In this document: positions 29,594 to 39,484 of the stretch, piece by piece
How the letters are laid out: every line of letters begins with the position of its first letter
Numbering within the stretch: position 1 is the first letter of the stretch
Source: Pseudomonas sp. Leaf48
GTDB taxonomy: Bacteria > Pseudomonadota > Gammaproteobacteria > Pseudomonadales > Pseudomonadaceae
Length of the DNA stretch: 64,000 nt
Direction: 5' to 3'
Assembly (NCBI RefSeq): GCF_001421885.1
Contig: NZ_LMLH01000028.1
Location: 85,757-149,756 of the forward strand
Notes under the pieces: model-generated
Seen by the model: only the letters and a program-made list of their open reading frames with translations
Told to the model about the DNA's origin: nothing
Database searches by the model: none
Translations under genes and position numbers: made by a program

Positions 29594-32500
29594 TGGATCT
29601 GCTCCACAAGGCGATGCTTTCGAGCAACACCGATTCCTGGTATGGCTTGCCAAGGTAGTCGTTGACACCGATGGCCATGGCGCGGTCGCGATGTTTCTGC
29701 CCGGTACGTGAAGTGATCATGATGATCGGCAGGTGTTGCAGGCGTTCATCATTGCGCACCTGAGTCGCCACTTCGAAGCCGTCCATGCGCGGCATCTCTA
29801 TATCCAGCAGCATCAGGTCGGGCGTGTGTTCTTCGAGCAGCAGCATGGCGTCGACGCCGTCCTTGGCGGTCAGCACGCTCATGCCATGGCGTTCGAGCAA
29901 ACGGCTGGTGACCTTGCGCACGGTGACCGAATCGTCGACCACCATGACCAGCAACGGCCGCTGCGGCTCGGCCTCGACTTCATGCCCAACCGGTCGTTGC
30001 CGCACCCGGGCTTGCAGGGCGCGGATCGGCGCCAGCAGATCCAGAATCAGCACCACTCGGCCGTCTCCGAGAATCGTCGCACCGGACACTCCTTGCACGG
30101 CCGCAAACTGCGGCCCCAGGCTCTTGACCACGATCTCGCGGGTGCCCGCCATGGCATCCACCTGCACGGCGATGTGCCGCTCGTTGCACTGCACCAGCAG
30201 CACCGGTAACGGCAAGACCTGACCCAACAGTTTCGGTCGCACACCGGTTTTCAGCAGCTCGCCCAGATAGCACAGTTCATAGCACTGCCCCGCGTACTCG
30301 TACGTCGGTGGATCGAGCCGGTAATGCCCTTCCAGCTCATTGGGCAAGACGCGAACGATGCCATCAATGGTGTTGAGTGGAATCGCGTATTGATCCTCAG
30401 CGCACTGCACCATCAGCGCCCGGTTGACCGACACGGTAAACGGCAGCCGAATGCGGAAATGCACACCTTGGCCAGGCACAGAGTCGATGCTCATGGTGCC
30501 ACCCAGCTGCCGTACCTCTTCGTGCACCACGTCCATGCCGACCCCACGCCCGGAAATCTGGGTAATTTTCTCGGCGGTGGAAAAACCGGGCTGGAGAATG
30601 AATTGCAGCACCTCGTGGTCGCTGATGCTGCTGTCCGGTTCGAGCAAGCCACGCTTGATCGCCTTGCGCCGCACCGCTTCGAGCGGCACACCGGCGCCGT
30701 CGTCGCGAAGATCGAAGATGATGTCGCCGCCCTCGCGCAGCAGATCGAGGGTGATCCTGCCCTTGGCCGGCTTGCCCGCCGCCAGACGCGTCTCGGCGGA
30801 CTCCAGGCCATGGTCGACGGCGTTACGCAGCATATGTTCCAGCGGCGCAGCCATGCGTTCGAGGACGCTGCGATCCATCTCGCCTTCGGCGTTGTCGACG
30901 ATGAAGTCCACGTCCTTGCCCAGTTCACTGGCCACTTGCCGGACGATGCGTTGCAAACGCGGCAACATCCGCTCGAACGGCACCATGCGCGTACGCATCA
31001 GACCTTCCTGCAACTCGGTGTTGATGCGCCCCTGCTGTTGCAACAGGTTTTGCGCGTCATGGTTGCGTCGGTCGAGGGTTTCCTTGAGGTCGAGCAAGTC
31101 GGAGGCGGATTCGAACAACGCCCGGGACAGTTGCTGCAATTGCGAATGACGGTCCATTTCCAGCGGGTCGAATTCCTCATAGCCGAGACGCTCGGCATCG
31201 ACCTGCTGGCGGCTGAGCATTCGCCCCTGGGTTTCGGTATCGAGGCGGCGCAATTGGTCACGCATCCGCTCGATGGTGGTTTCCATTTCGTGCAGAGCGA
31301 TCTGCGCGTCGCTGACCTGTTGCTCGATGCGACCACGGAAGATCGACGTTTCCCCGGCGAGGTTGACCAGATCGTCAAGCAGCTCCGCTGAAACCTTGAC
31401 CATGTCCACGCCGGCCTCAGGTTGCGCCAGCAATGGCTCGGCCTTCGACACCGCAAGGGTTGCAGCCGGTACCTGGACATCCGCCGGGCTCGAGTGGGTG
31501 AAATTCCTGATTGCGTCGAGCAAGCGATCCGTCGGCGGCATCGACTCACCGGCGCGGGCCGCATCCAGCATTTGCGCCAGGCGATCCTGGCTGCGCTGCA
31601 ACAAGGCGAACAACGGCGACGCGGGTTGCAGCACGCCAGTGGACAAGCCCTCGTAGAGGAACTCCAGCTCATGGGCCAGGTCGCCGATCGCGGCGATTTC
31701 CACCATGCGCGCACCACCCTTGAGGGTGTGCAGATCGCGCAGCAGGGTTTCCACTTCCTGGCGACTCGAAGGTTGGGCCTGCCAGCGCAACAGTGCCGCG
31801 CCGGAGCTTTCGATGATGTCGTAACCTTCCTCGAGGAAGATCTCCAACAGCTCGGGGTCGTGGGCAGCCGAGTTGTTAGTGGCTGCCGGCTCGCTCACAT
31901 CGGCATTGCCCGTATGGCCCTGACGGTAGGCGCGAATGGCCTCGATCAACTCAGCGCAATTGTCCAGCGGCTGGCGGGCCTGCAAGTGTTCAAGGTATTG
32001 CGCCAGACGGTCGTGGCTACGCTGCAACAGCTGCGCCAATGCATCGCTGTGCAAATATCGGCGATCCATCAGGCCTTCATAAAGGCTTTCCAGCTCATGA
32101 GCCAGATCACCCACCTGAACGATCTCGGCCATCCGCGCGCCGCCCTTGAGCGTGTGCAAGTCACGTTGCAGGGACGACAGCGGTGCCGCATTGTCCGGAT
32201 CGCGTAGCCATCGCTGCAACGCCTGGCCGGCGCTTTCGAGTATGTCCAGCGCCTCTTCAAGGAAGATTGCGACGATCTCGTCATCCAGCCCCGCCGCCTT
32301 CGTGCTCAGCTCCAGTTCGGCGGTGGCACTGCTCAGCTCGCGAATGCTCAGGGTACGGCTACCGTCGCTGCGAATCAGGCCCATGGCCGACGGGTCGAGG
32401 CTCTCGTCGAGCAATCCGCGCAGCGCCGTGATCCGATGCGGTTGCGGACTGACTTCCTGGCCGGCGGCCAACTCGTCGAGCATATTGATCAGCGCTTCGT

Positions 32501-35492
32501 GAGCACTCTGCGCCTCATGGAAAAACCGCTCGCTGACCGCCAGGCTGCTTTCTTCCACAGCGCCGTAGAGATCAAGCAAGGCTTCGCAAAGCTCATCCAC
32601 AGGATGCAAATCGGCCAGGTGTGCGCCTTCGCCGAGGGTGGTCAGTTCGTCCAGCAGTGCGCTGAGCTCCTGACGCTCGCCAGGGTGCTGTTGCCAACGC
32701 TGCAACAGGCTTTCGGCGTCCAGCAGGATGTCCATGCCTTGGGCGAGGAAGTTGTTGATCAACTGCGAATCGCGCTTGACCCGGGTTGCGCTACTCGGCG
32801 CGCTCAGTAACGCCTCCAGGCGTTCGGCCAGCAACGCCCTGGCGCGCTCGATCAAGCGTTGGGCCCCGGGAATCTCGGCCAGGGGATCAACCTTGAGTTG
32901 ACGCAATCCAAGGCGAAACAAGCCTTCGGCTTCCAGCAGCAGTTCGACTTCGTCCAGGTCGAGGGCAATCAGGTGTGCCTTGTACTCCCGGGCCAACCGA
33001 TCCAGCGGCGCCGCCAGCTCGGCTATCGGCAGGACGCCGGCCATCGAAGCACTACCCTTGAGGGTGTGCAAGGCGCGCTGCAACTCGTCAGTGGCCTGCA
33101 AAGGGACGTGTTCGGCGGCCTGATCGAGGAAGCGGTTGAGACTGGCGAGATGGGTTTCGGCCTCTTTGCGAAAGATCTCCAGCAACAGTGGATCGAGCGC
33201 CGTGACGTCCTGCGTGTCCTCGTCGGACACCGACTCATCGCCCTTGGCCAAGGCATGAGCACGGGCGGCCAACTGGTCAACATCGTTGCGCTGGCGCTGG
33301 GCATTGGCGGCATATTCAGCTACCACTTCCGGCAGCAGATGCAGCACTTCGCCGACCAGTTTTTGCACAGTGACACCCGGTTCCACGCTGTTTTCCAGTA
33401 CGCGGTTGAGCAGGTTTTCCACAGCCCAGGCCAGTTCGCCAAGAACCAGGGCGCGGACCATCCGGCCACTGCCCTTGAGGGTATGGAACGCCCGACGCAG
33501 CTCACTCAGGGCCGACCGGTCCTCGAGGTTGATCGACCAGCGTGGCAAGTACTCACGAAGGATATCCAGGACTTCGTCGGTTTCCTCGAGGAACACTTCT
33601 CGCAGCTCGTCATCCACAGGCGTTTCGCCAGCGGGCGGCGGCAACAGGCTGCCCGGAGTGCTCCGGGCCGGCGGATTGAGGGCCGATACCGGACTGGCCA
33701 GCACATCGGCCAGGGACTGGACGACGTCCGGATCGGCCAGTTCCTGCATCATCTGCATGACCTGCGCTTCACTGGGGCTCAGAACATCATCGAGCACCGG
33801 CACATAGTGTTCGCTGGGGTAAAAACCGAGGGCCGCCAGGCTTTTCTCTGCGACGTCGAGCAACGCTTCGCCCGGCGCTTCGGGGTCATCGCTGAGGCGT
33901 TCCAGGTAATACTCGATGCTGGTGATCACGTCGGCCAGGTTGTCCAGTTCCTCCCAGCCCGGCTGATCCGGTTCGAGTAGCAGGTGCTCGCGGATAAAGT
34001 GGTTACAGGTTTCGATCAGGCTCGCCGCACGGCCCAGCGCAATCATCGCCAGCGCGCCGCGCACCTGGGTCAGCAAAGCCGGCAATGCCTGCAAATGCTG
34101 ACGGTCCCAATCGGCGTCGATGTAGTCGACGATCATGTCCTTGGCCTGCTGCAGGCAGATGCGCGCTTCCTTGATCACGATCTGGTGGATCTGCGTCAGG
34201 TCGGTGGTCGGCAAGCGACTGTCCTCCTGGCTTTCCGGCTCCACCGTGCCGACCATGCCGGCCAGGGTCGCTTCGACGTACAGCAAGGCCCCGGCGACAT
34301 CCATGAGGATCGCGTCGTTGGGCTCGCGCTGACCCTGGGCCAGGCTCAGGACCACCGCCAATTGATCGATGATGACCTTGCGCGGCTGGCCGAAGCCCAG
34401 TACTGCCAGGGTATCGGCGATTTGCCGCAGGGGCGCCAACAGGCTGTCGAGGTCGGACGTGTGCTGCCGGTCGCTGCGCACGAACAGGTCCAGGCGTTCC
34501 TTGACCCGCACCAGTTCTTCGCACAGCGCCGCGAGCACCGAGCGCATCGCATCGCGGTCTGGCCCGGCCAGTCGTGCGCGTTCTTCGTCGACCATCGCAC
34601 TGTCAGGCAGCGCGTCGTCCAGGGAGTAGCGATCTTTCATGGTCAGCATCTGCCCGGTGGGATGATCGGCCTTGGCAATGTAAAACAATAAACTTTTCAG
34701 CAATTGCGGCGGCGCCGGCTGATTGATGCCGGGCATGCCCACTTCGAGCAGGCGCTTGAGTTCTTTGTCGGCGTCCTTGAACAGGCTGCGCAACGCTGGA
34801 CTGTTGGCAATCGCGCCGCCCTGCATGCCTTCGACCAGCGCCGAAGCGACTTGCCATAACGGGCTCAGCGGCGCATTGGCAGACAACCCTTCGAGACGGG
34901 CGAAGACCTTGGCCAGATAATCGAGATTGGTCTCGCTGTCCTGTTCACGCAGAAAACCCACCAGGGCCATCTGCAGCATTTGCCGCAACTTGCGCAGAAC
35001 GCTGGGGAGCTCAACTGGCTCGAGCAACGCCAGCGCCTCTTCATCCAGGGGCGGCAGTTCGGGCAGTTGCGGGCTGAACAGGCTGGTTTCCGACAACAGG
35101 TTTTCACCACGGGCGCTGCGCAGATCGTTGATCAGCGGCAGCACCACCAGTGGCAAATCGCGGCGCGCGCCCTGCACCCGATCCAGATAGATCGGCAGTT
35201 GTCCGAGCGCTTGCATCAACAGGTGCAACGCCTCGTCGCGATGGCTGACGCGATTGTGCTGCAGGGCGATGGTCAATTGTTCCATCTCTTCGGCGAGCAG
35301 CGCCGCGCCGTAGAACTCGACCATCTGCAAACTGCCATGGACCTGATGGATGCACGCCAGGCAGTTGTCCAGCGCGTGCAGAGCCTGCGGATCATCAAGC
35401 AGGGTTTCGATCGCCTGGTGAGCGACCCTCAACGTTTCGGCAATCTCGCCCTTGACCCACTCCAGGGCCACATAGTCGTGCCGATCAGCCAT
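29586..35492 (-). CDS. chpA: Pil-Chp hybrid histidine kinase/response regulator ChpA
   Basis: 1968 residues. Multi-domain CheA-like kinase that controls type IV pili. Phosphotransfer-type domains with a histidine at about 52 (QVHGSLQM), 670 (HTLKGSGRM), 808 (HTLKGSASM), 1113 and 1257 (both HTLKGGARM), and degenerate ones near 477 (QVRGALAM, Arg in place of His) and about 930-950. Then dimerisation, ATPase domain (RNAVDHGLESAETR near 1560, DDGAGVP), CheW-like domain (about 1680-1830) and a C-terminal receiver (MVVDDSVTVRKV, phosphorylated Asp near 1895, MITSRTGQ). Shorter than the roughly 2,470 residues of P. aeruginosa ChpA. Start at 35492 with CTGGAGTGG upstream. Confidence 0.93.
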   Translation of the reverse strand: MADRHDYVALEWVKGEIAETLRVAHQAIETLLDDPQALHALDNCLACIHQVHGSLQMVEFYGAALLAEEMEQLTIALQHNRVSHRDEALHLLMQALGQLPIYLDRVQGARRDLPLVVLPLINDLRSARGENLLSETSLFSPQLPELPPLDEEALALLEPVELPSVLRKLRQMLQMALVGFLREQDSETNLDYLAKVFARLEGLSANAPLSPLWQVASALVEGMQGGAIANSPALRSLFKDADKELKRLLEVGMPGINQPAPPQLLKSLLFYIAKADHPTGQMLTMKDRYSLDDALPDSAMVDEERARLAGPDRDAMRSVLAALCEELVRVKERLDLFVRSDRQHTSDLDSLLAPLRQIADTLAVLGFGQPRKVIIDQLAVVLSLAQGQREPNDAILMDVAGALLYVEATLAGMVGTVEPESQEDSRLPTTDLTQIHQIVIKEARICLQQAKDMIVDYIDADWDRQHLQALPALLTQVRGALAMIALGRAASLIETCNHFIREHLLLEPDQPGWEELDNLADVITSIEYYLERLSDDPEAPGEALLDVAEKSLAALGFYPSEHYVPVLDDVLSPSEAQVMQMMQELADPDVVQSLADVLASPVSALNPPARSTPGSLLPPPAGETPVDDELREVFLEETDEVLDILREYLPRWSINLEDRSALSELRRAFHTLKGSGRMVRALVLGELAWAVENLLNRVLENSVEPGVTVQKLVGEVLHLLPEVVAEYAANAQRQRNDVDQLAARAHALAKGDESVSDEDTQDVTALDPLLLEIFRKEAETHLASLNRFLDQAAEHVPLQATDELQRALHTLKGSASMAGVLPIAELAAPLDRLAREYKAHLIALDLDEVELLLEAEGLFRLGLRQLKVDPLAEIPGAQRLIERARALLAERLEALLSAPSSATRVKRDSQLINNFLAQGMDILLDAESLLQRWQQHPGERQELSALLDELTTLGEGAHLADLHPVDELCEALLDLYGAVEESSLAVSERFFHEAQSAHEALINMLDELAAGQEVSPQPHRITALRGLLDESLDPSAMGLIRSDGSRTLSIRELSSATAELELSTKAAGLDDEIVAIFLEEALDILESAGQALQRWLRDPDNAAPLSSLQRDLHTLKGGARMAEIVQVGDLAHELESLYEGLMDRRYLHSDALAQLLQRSHDRLAQYLEHLQARQPLDNCAELIEAIRAYRQGHTGNADVSEPAATNNSAAHDPELLEIFLEEGYDIIESSGAALLRWQAQPSSRQEVETLLRDLHTLKGGARMVEIAAIGDLAHELEFLYEGLSTGVLQPASPLFALLQRSQDRLAQMLDAARAGESMPPTDRLLDAIRNFTHSSPADVQVPAATLAVSKAEPLLAQPEAGVDMVKVSAELLDDLVNLAGETSIFRGRIEQQVSDAQIALHEMETTIERMRDQLRRLDTETQGRMLSRQQVDAERLGYEEFDPLEMDRHSQLQQLSRALFESASDLLDLKETLDRRNHDAQNLLQQQGRINTELQEGLMRTRMVPFERMLPRLQRIVRQVASELGKDVDFIVDNAEGEMDRSVLERMAAPLEHMLRNAVDHGLESAETRLAAGKPAKGRITLDLLREGGDIIFDLRDDGAGVPLEAVRRKAIKRGLLEPDSSISDHEVLQFILQPGFSTAEKITQISGRGVGMDVVHEEVRQLGGTMSIDSVPGQGVHFRIRLPFTVSVNRALMVQCAEDQYAIPLNTIDGIVRVLPNELEGHYRLDPPTYEYAGQCYELCYLGELLKTGVRPKLLGQVLPLPVLLVQCNERHIAVQVDAMAGTREIVVKSLGPQFAAVQGVSGATILGDGRVVLILDLLAPIRALQARVRQRPVGHEVEAEPQRPLLVMVVDDSVTVRKVTSRLLERHGMSVLTAKDGVDAMLLLEEHTPDLMLLDIEMPRMDGFEVATQVRNDERLQHLPIIMITSRTGQKHRDRAMAIGVNDYLGKPYQESVLLESIALWSRSNA

Positions 35493-35510
35493 AACCACTC
35501 CAGTTACCAT

Positions 35511-37589
35511 TCATACACCAATGGGCGGTTCAGCTTTGTCCACAACCTGCGCCTTGGCCGCCGGCAAGGTGAAACCGGAAACCGAACGGCGCAACTGGCT
35601 GGCCATTTTTGCCAGGTTGCCGATGCTCTCGGCCGTGGCGGTGGAGCCTGACGAGGTCTGCGTGGTGATCTGCTGGATCACGTTCATCGTCAGGGAAATC
35701 TGACCGGCCGACGACGTCTGCTGCTGCGCGGCATTGGAAATACTCTGGATCAGGGCCGCCAGGGTCTTGGAGACGCCTTCGATTTCTTCCAGGGCCACCC
35801 CGGCATCGTGCGCCAGACGCGCACCGCGTACCACCTCTGTGGTGGTCTGCTCCATGGAGATGACCGCTTCATTGGTGTCGGTCTGGATCGCCCGCACCAG
35901 GGTTTCGATCTGCCGCGTGGCCGCGGAAGAGCGCTCGGCCAGGCGCTGGACTTCATCGGCGACCACGGCAAAACCGCGTCCGGCATCACCGGCCATGGAA
36001 GCCTGGATCGCCGCGTTGAGGGCCAGGATGTTGGTCTGATCGGCAATGTCATCGATCAGGCTGACAATGTCGCCGATTTCCTGGGAAGACTCACCCAAGC
36101 GCTTGATGCGCTTGGCGGTGTCCTGAATCTGCTCGCGAATATTGTCCATGCCGTGGATGGTGTTGTGCACCACCTCGTTGCCCTTGTTAGCGATCTCCAC
36201 CGAGCGCTCGGCCACGGCCGAGGATTCTGCGGCGTTGGCAGACACCTGGTCGATGGACTCGGCCATGTCGTTGATCGCCGCGGAGGCTTCGCAAATTTGC
36301 TGGGCCTGATGCTCCGAAGCCTGAGCCAGGTGCATCGCCGTGGCCTGGGTTTCCTGCACGGCGGCAGCGACCTGGCCGGCGGTGAGGTTGATGGTCGCCA
36401 CCAGGTCGCGCAGTTGGTCCACGGAATAATTGATCGAGTCGGCGATGGTCCCGGTGAAGTCTTCGGTTACCGATGCAGTCACTGTCAGGTCGCCATCGGC
36501 GAGGTCTTCGATTTCGTCGAGCAGACGCATGATCGCGTTCTGGTTACGCTCGTTTTTCTCGGCGGTTTCGCGCAACTGGCGATTGGTTTCGCGCACCATC
36601 ACCAGGCCGATGAGAATGATCGAGGCCAATGCCAGCAGCCCCAGCACATAACCGCCAATGGTATCGGTGCTGCGCCCGCCGGCGAGGTTTTCGAAGCCGC
36701 TGGCCAGGTGCGAGGCTTCGTCGAGCAGGGTTTGCGACAAACTGAAAATATTGCTCGCCGACTCACGGACCTTGAACAGCTCCGGCGAGGTTTCGAGGAT
36801 TTCATCCACCGAGCCCGAGACGAACTCGAACAGTTCGGATATTTCCGCAAGACGGACGCGGGCATCGCGGTCTTCGACCTGGCTGACCTTGAGCGCCGTG
36901 TCACCCTGCAACATGCCGTTGAGCACCTTGCCGAATTGTGTCGCGTCACGCCCGAAGGCGTCCGCGGCCTGCTGGGAGTTTTCGTCACCGGCCAACACCG
37001 TGTTCACCGCACCGAGAATCCGCTCGGCCAGCAATGACTGACGCTGAGCCATCGCGACCTGAGCGGCCGGGGCGCCGCGCTGCAGGAGGGTTTCGACAAC
37101 CTTCTCGTACTCGATCTGCAACTGCGGCACGGTTTCGGCCAACGTCGCGGCGACCTGATGCAGCGACAGCACAGTCTGCTCGCTGGACAGAATCGCGTCG
37201 GTGTTTTTCAGCAGACGCTCCCAATCCTGCTGCACAGCGCGCATCTGCGGACGCATGCTGCTGGGTGCCGGTGGCAAGCCGGTGACCGGATCGCCTTTCT
37301 TCAGGTAACCCCAGCGCCGGGCAAAGTCATTGCGAGCATCACTGAGCAACTTGAACGCGGCAGCCTTGCCGGCGGCGGCTTCAGTGGCATTCTTGGCGAT
37401 GCGTTGGGACAACACGCGCAGTTCACCGGCGTGGCCAATGTACTGTTTGTCGTAGGTGGCCTGGGTGTTGAGGTAGGCGAAGTTGGCGAACAGCAGCATG
37501 ATGAAGACGATCAGCGCGATAAACAGCGCGATGATCTGCGACCGACTGCGCGACCCTTCCATTGGCATGCCTTCTTTTGCTTTTATCAT
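35511..37589 (-). CDS. pilJ: Type IV pilus methyl-accepting chemotaxis protein PilJ
   Basis: 692 residues. An N-terminal membrane segment (about 18-38), periplasmic type IV pili nitrate/nitrite-like sensor domains ([27 protein letters not shown]), second membrane segment (about 315-335), HAMP-like region and a C-terminal signalling domain with the hairpin tip [39 protein letters not shown]. The start at 37589 gives the same N-terminal length as the P. aeruginosa protein, although spacing to the upstream GAGGA is short. Directly followed by chpA; the methyltransferase gene pilK that separates them in P. aeruginosa is absent. Confidence 0.93.
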   Translation of the reverse strand: MIKAKEGMPMEGSRSRSQIIALFIALIVFIMLLFANFAYLNTQATYDKQYIGHAGELRVLSQRIAKNATEAAAGKAAAFKLLSDARNDFARRWGYLKKGDPVTGLPPAPSSMRPQMRAVQQDWERLLKNTDAILSSEQTVLSLHQVAATLAETVPQLQIEYEKVVETLLQRGAPAAQVAMAQRQSLLAERILGAVNTVLAGDENSQQAADAFGRDATQFGKVLNGMLQGDTALKVSQVEDRDARVRLAEISELFEFVSGSVDEILETSPELFKVRESASNIFSLSQTLLDEASHLASGFENLAGGRSTDTIGGYVLGLLALASIILIGLVMVRETNRQLRETAEKNERNQNAIMRLLDEIEDLADGDLTVTASVTEDFTGTIADSINYSVDQLRDLVATINLTAGQVAAAVQETQATAMHLAQASEHQAQQICEASAAINDMAESIDQVSANAAESSAVAERSVEIANKGNEVVHNTIHGMDNIREQIQDTAKRIKRLGESSQEIGDIVSLIDDIADQTNILALNAAIQASMAGDAGRGFAVVADEVQRLAERSSAATRQIETLVRAIQTDTNEAVISMEQTTTEVVRGARLAHDAGVALEEIEGVSKTLAALIQSISNAAQQQTSSAGQISLTMNVIQQITTQTSSGSTATAESIGNLAKMASQLRRSVSGFTLPAAKAQVVDKAEPPIGV

Positions 37590-37635
37590 CGGTCCTCGCC
37601 TGTTAACCAACACCTTCCAAGACTTACCGAGGGCC

Positions 37636-37728
37636 CCTGTGGGAGCGGGCTTGCTCGCGAATTCGGTCACTCCTTCAACAGTGAAGCTGACTGACGCACC
37701 GCTTTCGCGAGCAAGCCCGCCCCCACAT
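37636..37728. repeat. Paired REP palindrome
   Basis: Units CTGTGGGAGCGGGCTTGCTC and CGCGAGCAAGCCCGCCCCCA, inverted, about 35 bp apart, inserted inside the pil cluster between pilI and pilJ. Confidence 0.9.
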
Positions 37729-37747
37729 TGGATCTGTGTTGCTGCTG

Positions 37748-38287
37748 TCACACCGCGACATTCATGAACCCCTGGGACCGCACCAACGCAAACGGGCTGA
37801 ACACCCGCCAGCACTTCTCACGGGCAAACCGCCCCTGGATAAACGCCGCCATCGCTCCCCGCAACTCGTGGGCCGGCACTGGCTCCAGAGTGTCCCGGGC
37901 AAAGTGCTGCAGGCCGAAAACTTCATCGACTATCAAGCCGGCAAATACGTCTTCATGCTCAACCACCAACACCCGCCGCTGCCGACGCACCGCTGACAGC
38001 TCATAGCCCAAGAAACCGGACAGATCCATGATCGGCAGCAGCCGCCCGCGCAAGTTGGCCACACCTTTGACCCATGGTTTCACTCCCGGCAGCTGCGTGA
38101 AGCGTGGCTCGTGCAACACTTCACCGACTTCGCCCATGGGCGCCACGTACCAGTGTTCACCCAGGCGAAATCCAATGCCGCTCCAGCTGTCCCGGCGAGT
38201 CGGCTGGGACGGCAGGTCCGCCGCCAGCAGACGACAGCGCCGGTCGATTTGCAGCAACAGTTCGAAAGCCGTCAGCGACTCGCTCAT
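37748..38287 (-). CDS. pilI: CheW-like protein PilI
   Basis: 179 residues with a CheW fold: [42 protein letters not shown] and [14 protein letters not shown]. PilI couples PilJ to the ChpA kinase. It lies between pilH (10 bp away) and pilJ on the minus strand. The C-terminus ([16 protein letters not shown]) is normal for PilI. Confidence 0.92.
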   Translation of the reverse strand: MSESLTAFELLLQIDRRCRLLAADLPSQPTRRDSWSGIGFRLGEHWYVAPMGEVGEVLHEPRFTQLPGVKPWVKGVANLRGRLLPIMDLSGFLGYELSAVRRQRRVLVVEHEDVFAGLIVDEVFGLQHFARDTLEPVPAHELRGAMAAFIQGRFAREKCWRVFSPFALVRSQGFMNVAV

Positions 38288-38297
38288 GGGCAGTCGA

Positions 38298-38663
38298 TCA
38301 ACCGGCCAGCACGTTGTTCAGGGTTTTGATCAGGGTCTCTTCATCGACCGGTTTGGTCAGGTAGTCCCTGGCCCCCTGGCGCGTGCCCCAGACCTTGTCG
38401 GTTTCCTGATCCTTGGTGGTGATGATGATCACCGGGATGTGCCCGGTATCCGGGTCTTTGGTCAACTGACGAGTCGCCTGGAAGCCGTTGAGGCCTGGCA
38501 TGACGATGTCCATCAGGACCGCATCGGGCTTTTCCTGGCGGGCCAGGGCCACGCCGTCGGCACCGTTTTCGGCTTTCAGGACTTCATGACCGTGCTTTTC
38601 CAGCATGCCGGTCAATTTGTACATTTCAGTCGGCGAATCATCAACGATCAGAATACGTGCCAT
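38298..38663 (-). CDS. pilH: Twitching motility response regulator PilH
   Basis: 121 residues, a single receiver domain: ARILIVDDSPTEMYKL, phosphorylated Asp in AVLMDIVMPGLNGFQATRQL (near 52), conserved Thr/Lys in ITTKDQETDKV and LTKPVDEETL. A CheY-like output for pilus retraction. Of two in-frame ATGs the downstream one at 38663 gives the standard PilH N-terminus and has GGGGAAGA ahead. Confidence 0.95.
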   Translation of the reverse strand: MARILIVDDSPTEMYKLTGMLEKHGHEVLKAENGADGVALARQEKPDAVLMDIVMPGLNGFQATRQLTKDPDTGHIPVIIITTKDQETDKVWGTRQGARDYLTKPVDEETLIKTLNNVLAG

Positions 38664-38720
38664 TTTCTTCCCCATTCTTATAGACGCCAGGCCCGATGGC
38701 CGAACGTCACTGTGAGCGTC

Positions 38721-39125
38721 CTACTGCGGCAAAACGGCGGCGAAGCCAGGAACATGGGCCTGGATCGCATCAAGCAACTCTTCCTTGCTGAACGGCTTGG
38801 TCAAAAACTGATCGGAGCCGACGATGCGCCCCTTGGCCTTGTCGAACAGCCCGTCCTTGGACGACAGCATGATCACTGGCGTGGACTTGAATGCACTGTT
38901 GTTCTTGATCAGCGCGCAGGTCTGATAGCCATCAAGGCGCGGCATCATGATATCGACGAAGATGATGCCGGGATGATTGTCGGCGATCTTGGCCAGGGCA
39001 TCGAAGCCGTCGATGGCCGTGATGACCTCGCAACCGACGTTCTTCAACAACGTTTCGGCGGTGCGGCGAATCGTCTTCGAATCGTCGATCACCATGACCT
39101 TCAAGGCGTTGGGGTGCTGTTCCAT
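38721..39125 (-). CDS. pilG: Twitching motility response regulator PilG
   Basis: 134 residues, a single receiver domain: LKVMVIDDSKTIRRTAE, Asp in IIFVDIMMPRLDGYQTC, then MLSSKDGLFDKAKG and LTKPFSKEELL. Paired with PilH, it promotes pilus extension. Start at 39125 with GGAAGAG upstream. It is the first gene of the pilG-pilH-pilI-pilJ-chpA-chpC run. Confidence 0.95.
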   Translation of the reverse strand: MEQHPNALKVMVIDDSKTIRRTAETLLKNVGCEVITAIDGFDALAKIADNHPGIIFVDIMMPRLDGYQTCALIKNNSAFKSTPVIMLSSKDGLFDKAKGRIVGSDQFLTKPFSKEELLDAIQAHVPGFAAVLPQ

Positions 39126-39341
39126 ATCCGCTCTTCCGTCGCCTTTACGAATCAATTTGTCCGCTTTTGGGTAATCGGTGGCTCGAAACCCTTGATACTC
39201 AAGGGCCAGCACGACATGGCAGTCTTTTTAGCACAGTCTCCAAATCCAATCTATCAGGCGACCGGCGCAGTGGTTTTTCCTTGACCGGGAACAGACTCAG
39301 CGCCAATCTGACGCCACTTTTATACGGCCCTGCGCTGTTTT
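39126..39341. other. Divergent regulatory region between pilG and gshB
   Basis: About 360 bp separate pilG and gshB including the repeat that follows. This part holds short inverted elements such as CCTTGATACTCAAGG (39190-39204) and must contain both promoters, but I see no good -35/-10 pair and no reading frame worth calling. Confidence 0.5.
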
Positions 39342-39447
39342 TCCTGTAGGAGCGAGCACGCTCGCGATGGACGTCAACGCTAACGCGCAAAACCTGGTGC
39401 CCCGCGGTGTACCTGGGTTCATCGCGAGCATGCTCGCCCCTACAGGA
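39342..39447. repeat. Paired REP palindrome, GGAGCGAGCACGCTCGCGAT class
   Basis: CCTGTAGGAGCGAGCACGCT and its inverse GAGCATGCTCGCCCCTACAG around GTCAACGCTAACG...CCCCGCGGTG. Same class as 21857-21962, including the conserved inner sequence. Confidence 0.88.
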
Positions 39448-39484
39448 ATTCGGTATCTGCCCCCAAATTTTCGAGGAAAACCCA

